From JBAWAP01 sp049589355 (GTDB taxonomy: Bacteria; Chloroflexota; Anaerolineae; VGOG01): a stretch of DNA of 15,706 bases. The DNA lies in NCBI GenBank assembly GCA_049589355.1, contig JBAWAP010000341.1:1-15706 (forward strand), in the 5' to 3' direction. Positions within the stretch are counted from its first letter, which is position 1, and each line of letters starts with the position of its first letter. A model generated the notes under the pieces. The model made no database searches. It was given only the letters and a program-made list of their open reading frames with translations, and was not told where the DNA came from. Positions 14,193 to 15,706 of the stretch are shown here, one piece after another. A program made the position numbers and the translations under genes.

Positions 14193-14531
14193 ATGCCGTA
14201 TCGCGAAGTAACCAACAGAGATTGGTGGAGAGTTGGTGGGTACACTCTACTAACGGTTGCGGTCATTGTCGTTACCGCGGCGATCCTGATTCCGGTGGCC
14301 TGGCCGGTTGGACTTGTCGTGTGGCTCGCTATATTCGTCAGTGGCAGTCTGTTTCTGTTAGTAAGATGGCACGCGAACAATACTGCATATCGTTGCCCAG
14401 CGTGCGGCTACGAATTCGAGATTTCAGTGTTCACCGACTTCGCCAGCCTTCAAGTTCCGGACAAGAAGTATCTGAAATGTCCGCAGTGTGGCAAGAGGAA
14501 TTGGGCGACGGTGCTCATGAAGAAGGACTAG
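14193..14531 (+). CDS. First cassette gene: membrane protein with zinc-ribbon domain
   Basis: This 112-aa protein has two transmembrane helices at about 15-34 and 36-58, joined by a tight turn. A cytoplasmic-type zinc ribbon follows, with Cys68 and Cys71 (YRCPACGYEF) and Cys96 and Cys99 (LKCPQCGKR). AAGGAG stands 5 nt before the ATG. The gene occupies a 566-bp unit from 14120 to 14685, bounded by the attI core and attC, with its stop 33 nt before attC. Such compact packing is typical of integron cassettes. I do not recognise a named family and do not assign a function. Expression probably comes from Pc, about 220 bp upstream. Confidence 0.8.
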   Translation: MPYREVTNRDWWRVGGYTLLTVAVIVVTAAILIPVAWPVGLVVWLAIFVSGSLFLLVRWHANNTAYRCPACGYEFEISVFTDFASLQVPDKKYLKCPQCGKRNWATVLMKKD

Positions 14532-14564
14532 CAAAGAGACTGTTCCACCCATTTCAAGAAGGCG

Positions 14565-14691
14565 GCCTAACATTCGTTGCAGTTGACGGCGCTGGGCGCC
14601 CCGAATTGCTTCACTACTTGCTATTGTCGCGCCCAGATTGGCCGGGGCGTCTCGCCAGTGACCGCGCCGCAACTGAACTTCTCCGTTAGGC
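14565..14691 (+). other. attC: attC recombination site
   Basis: The outer core sites are GCCTAAC (14565-14571) and GTTAGGC (14685-14691), perfect complements. Inside them CAGTTGACGGCGC on the left pairs with GCGCCGCAACTG on the right, leaving a single unpaired A. That is the extrahelical base expected in the L-box of attC. A further stem (CTGGGCGC with GCGCCCAG) closes towards a variable loop. The 127-nt length is in the normal range. The bottom-strand hairpin is what IntI recognises in known integrons. Confidence 0.92.
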
Positions 14692-14782
14692 CCCTCCTTA
14701 CTGTCCATCATAAACAGCAAAGCCATATCGTCGCTGAGACCAAGTACTTGCAAGGTATAATTTGTTTTTAGGAGAATACGAT

Positions 14783-15706
14783 ATGCACCCATTTGAAAAA
14801 GTCCTGAGTGTTTGCGTTGAAAACATTGAATTTGAACTCAGGGGATATGTTTCTGTTGAATGGTCAAATTATTTGCTTAACCCTCGCCGCCTGCGTGGTA
14901 GCGATTTTCTCATGCGTTGGTCACAAGGCGTATGGAGCGAAGAAAGAATCACTCAGGCTGTCAATGAAACCAATGAGTTTTTTGCAATACCTTATGGCCC
15001 AAGTGGAACTGCACCAGATGATGATGTTAGAGCATTTGAACTCTATTTTGAGCGGCTGGAAGCGGCTGGCTTGCGCGCAATTAAGCGCCCCGATCTGCTG
15101 ATTTTCAGGAAAATAGACCAGCACGCCATCGAAAAACTGGTTGAAAATCTTGGTGGCCTATCCGAGTTGCCATTTACTGTTGAAGATAACAAGGACATCA
15201 AAGAAATATTGTCGAAAGCCATTGTTGCCGTAGAATGCGAGAACAGCCTTTGGAAAGGGCAACTTATGCCAGATTACGGCGCTGTGTTGAAACCACAAAA
15301 ACGCTTGAATGGCAAAGCAGGTTTGAAGAAGAATGCTGTTCTGCCCACAATTATCTTGAAAGAAGAAGACCGCGAACCATTACAGGCGTGGCAAGATGCC
15401 AATGAAGTCCCCATTCACATTTGGCACGTTTTCTATGATATGGCATTCGGCATTGCACTTGATGAAGCGCAAAGGCTTATTGAAGAAGGATACATCCAAT
15501 CAACCGAGCAAACTTTTCAGGCTCCAGGCGGAGCCACAACAACAAAATCGCTTTACAAATTCTATTATCACTATGGTTTCCCGCTTGGCGTTGCTCGTGA
15601 AGAACCAAAACTCACCGCTAAACATATCGTCGATAAGAATGGTCATATTTTGCCTTACGTTCACTTTGAAGGCGGAAAAATGTCTTTGAGAGACGAAGCA
15701 TTAGGT
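14783..15706 (+). CDS. AccI-family-like type II restriction endonuclease, partial (3' end beyond right edge)
   Basis: ATG 14783 with AGGAGA 7 nt upstream opens 308 codons with no stop. Blocks such as PIHIWHVFYDMAFGIALD (210-227), QTFQAPGGATTTKSLYKFYY (243-262) and HYGFPLG (263-269) agree with my memory of the AccI restriction endonuclease family. A possible catalytic core is Asp104 in RPDLLIF with Glu151/Glu153 in VAVECENS, an E-x-E arrangement like that of BamHI rather than the common E-x-K; this is inference. It begins 92 bp after attC in the cassette orientation, so it is probably the second cassette gene. It looks more AT-rich than the export operon. TATAAT at 14756-14761 may be part of its own promoter, with a weak -35. 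A partner methyltransferase would have to lie beyond the edge. Confidence 0.65.
   Translation, partial: MHPFEKVLSVCVENIEFELRGYVSVEWSNYLLNPRRLRGSDFLMRWSQGVWSEERITQAVNETNEFFAIPYGPSGTAPDDDVRAFELYFERLEAAGLRAIKRPDLLIFRKIDQHAIEKLVENLGGLSELPFTVEDNKDIKEILSKAIVAVECENSLWKGQLMPDYGAVLKPQKRLNGKAGLKKNAVLPTIILKEEDREPLQAWQDANEVPIHIWHVFYDMAFGIALDEAQRLIEEGYIQSTEQTFQAPGGATTTKSLYKFYYHYGFPLGVAREEPKLTAKHIVDKNGHILPYVHFEGGKMSLRDEALG

Noticed and set aside
14222..14689. Plus-strand ORF running through the first cassette and attC
   Set aside because: It is an out-of-frame reading of the membrane zinc-ribbon gene that happens to continue through attC.

Overview
The window is a stretch of a bacterial chromosome, or of a metagenomic contig. 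A member of Chloroflexota (Anaerolineae-like) is my best guess. That rests on gene style only: a GH57 branching enzyme, a MacAB-type exporter with a very long alanine-rich coiled-coil adaptor, a NarL-class histidine kinase, a geranylgeranyl-reductase-like remnant and short intergenic AT-rich repeats. No rRNA or other taxonomic marker is present.

Layout. (1) 1-3435, minus strand, accessory in character: a 41-aa small protein, two tandem TIGR04076-like proteins (the second with a TPR tail), the C-terminal half of a nucleoside phosphorylase, then a strong sigma70-type promoter with a ~250-nt leader, queC, and a large gene joining a DUF6884-like domain to a GIY-YIG-like nuclease domain that leaves the left edge. 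(2) 3561-6400, minus strand: a perfect 16-bp-arm palindrome, a 5'-truncated Fic gene butted against the end of a GH57 alpha-glucan branching enzyme, and a small antitoxin-like gene with its own promoter. (3) 6462-7737: a double-GNAT acetyltransferase (+) and a decayed reductase fragment (-). (4) 7722-12913, plus strand: an export operon of membrane-fusion adaptor, ABC ATPase and FtsX-type permease, followed by a sensor kinase with no response regulator and a clear intrinsic terminator. (5) 12929-15706: an integron. A minus-strand intI-type integrase gene is interrupted by a 27-bp palindromic insert carrying an in-frame stop. A strong outward promoter (Pc), an attI-like core site GTTAGGC, a first cassette (a membrane protein with a zinc ribbon), a textbook attC site with the expected extrahelical base, and a second cassette-position gene follow. 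That last gene runs off the right edge and resembles AccI-family type II restriction endonucleases.

The most interesting parts are the two ends. On the left, queC (7-cyano-7-deazaguanine synthase) sits two codons from a DUF6884/GIY-YIG protein with no other queuosine genes visible, which suggests a deazaguanine-linked nucleic-acid modification or defence cassette. On the right, a chromosomal integron appears to carry a restriction enzyme behind its first cassette, while its integrase is broken by a tiny mobile palindrome. Two of the most informative genes (1-1065 and 14783-15706) are open to the window edges.
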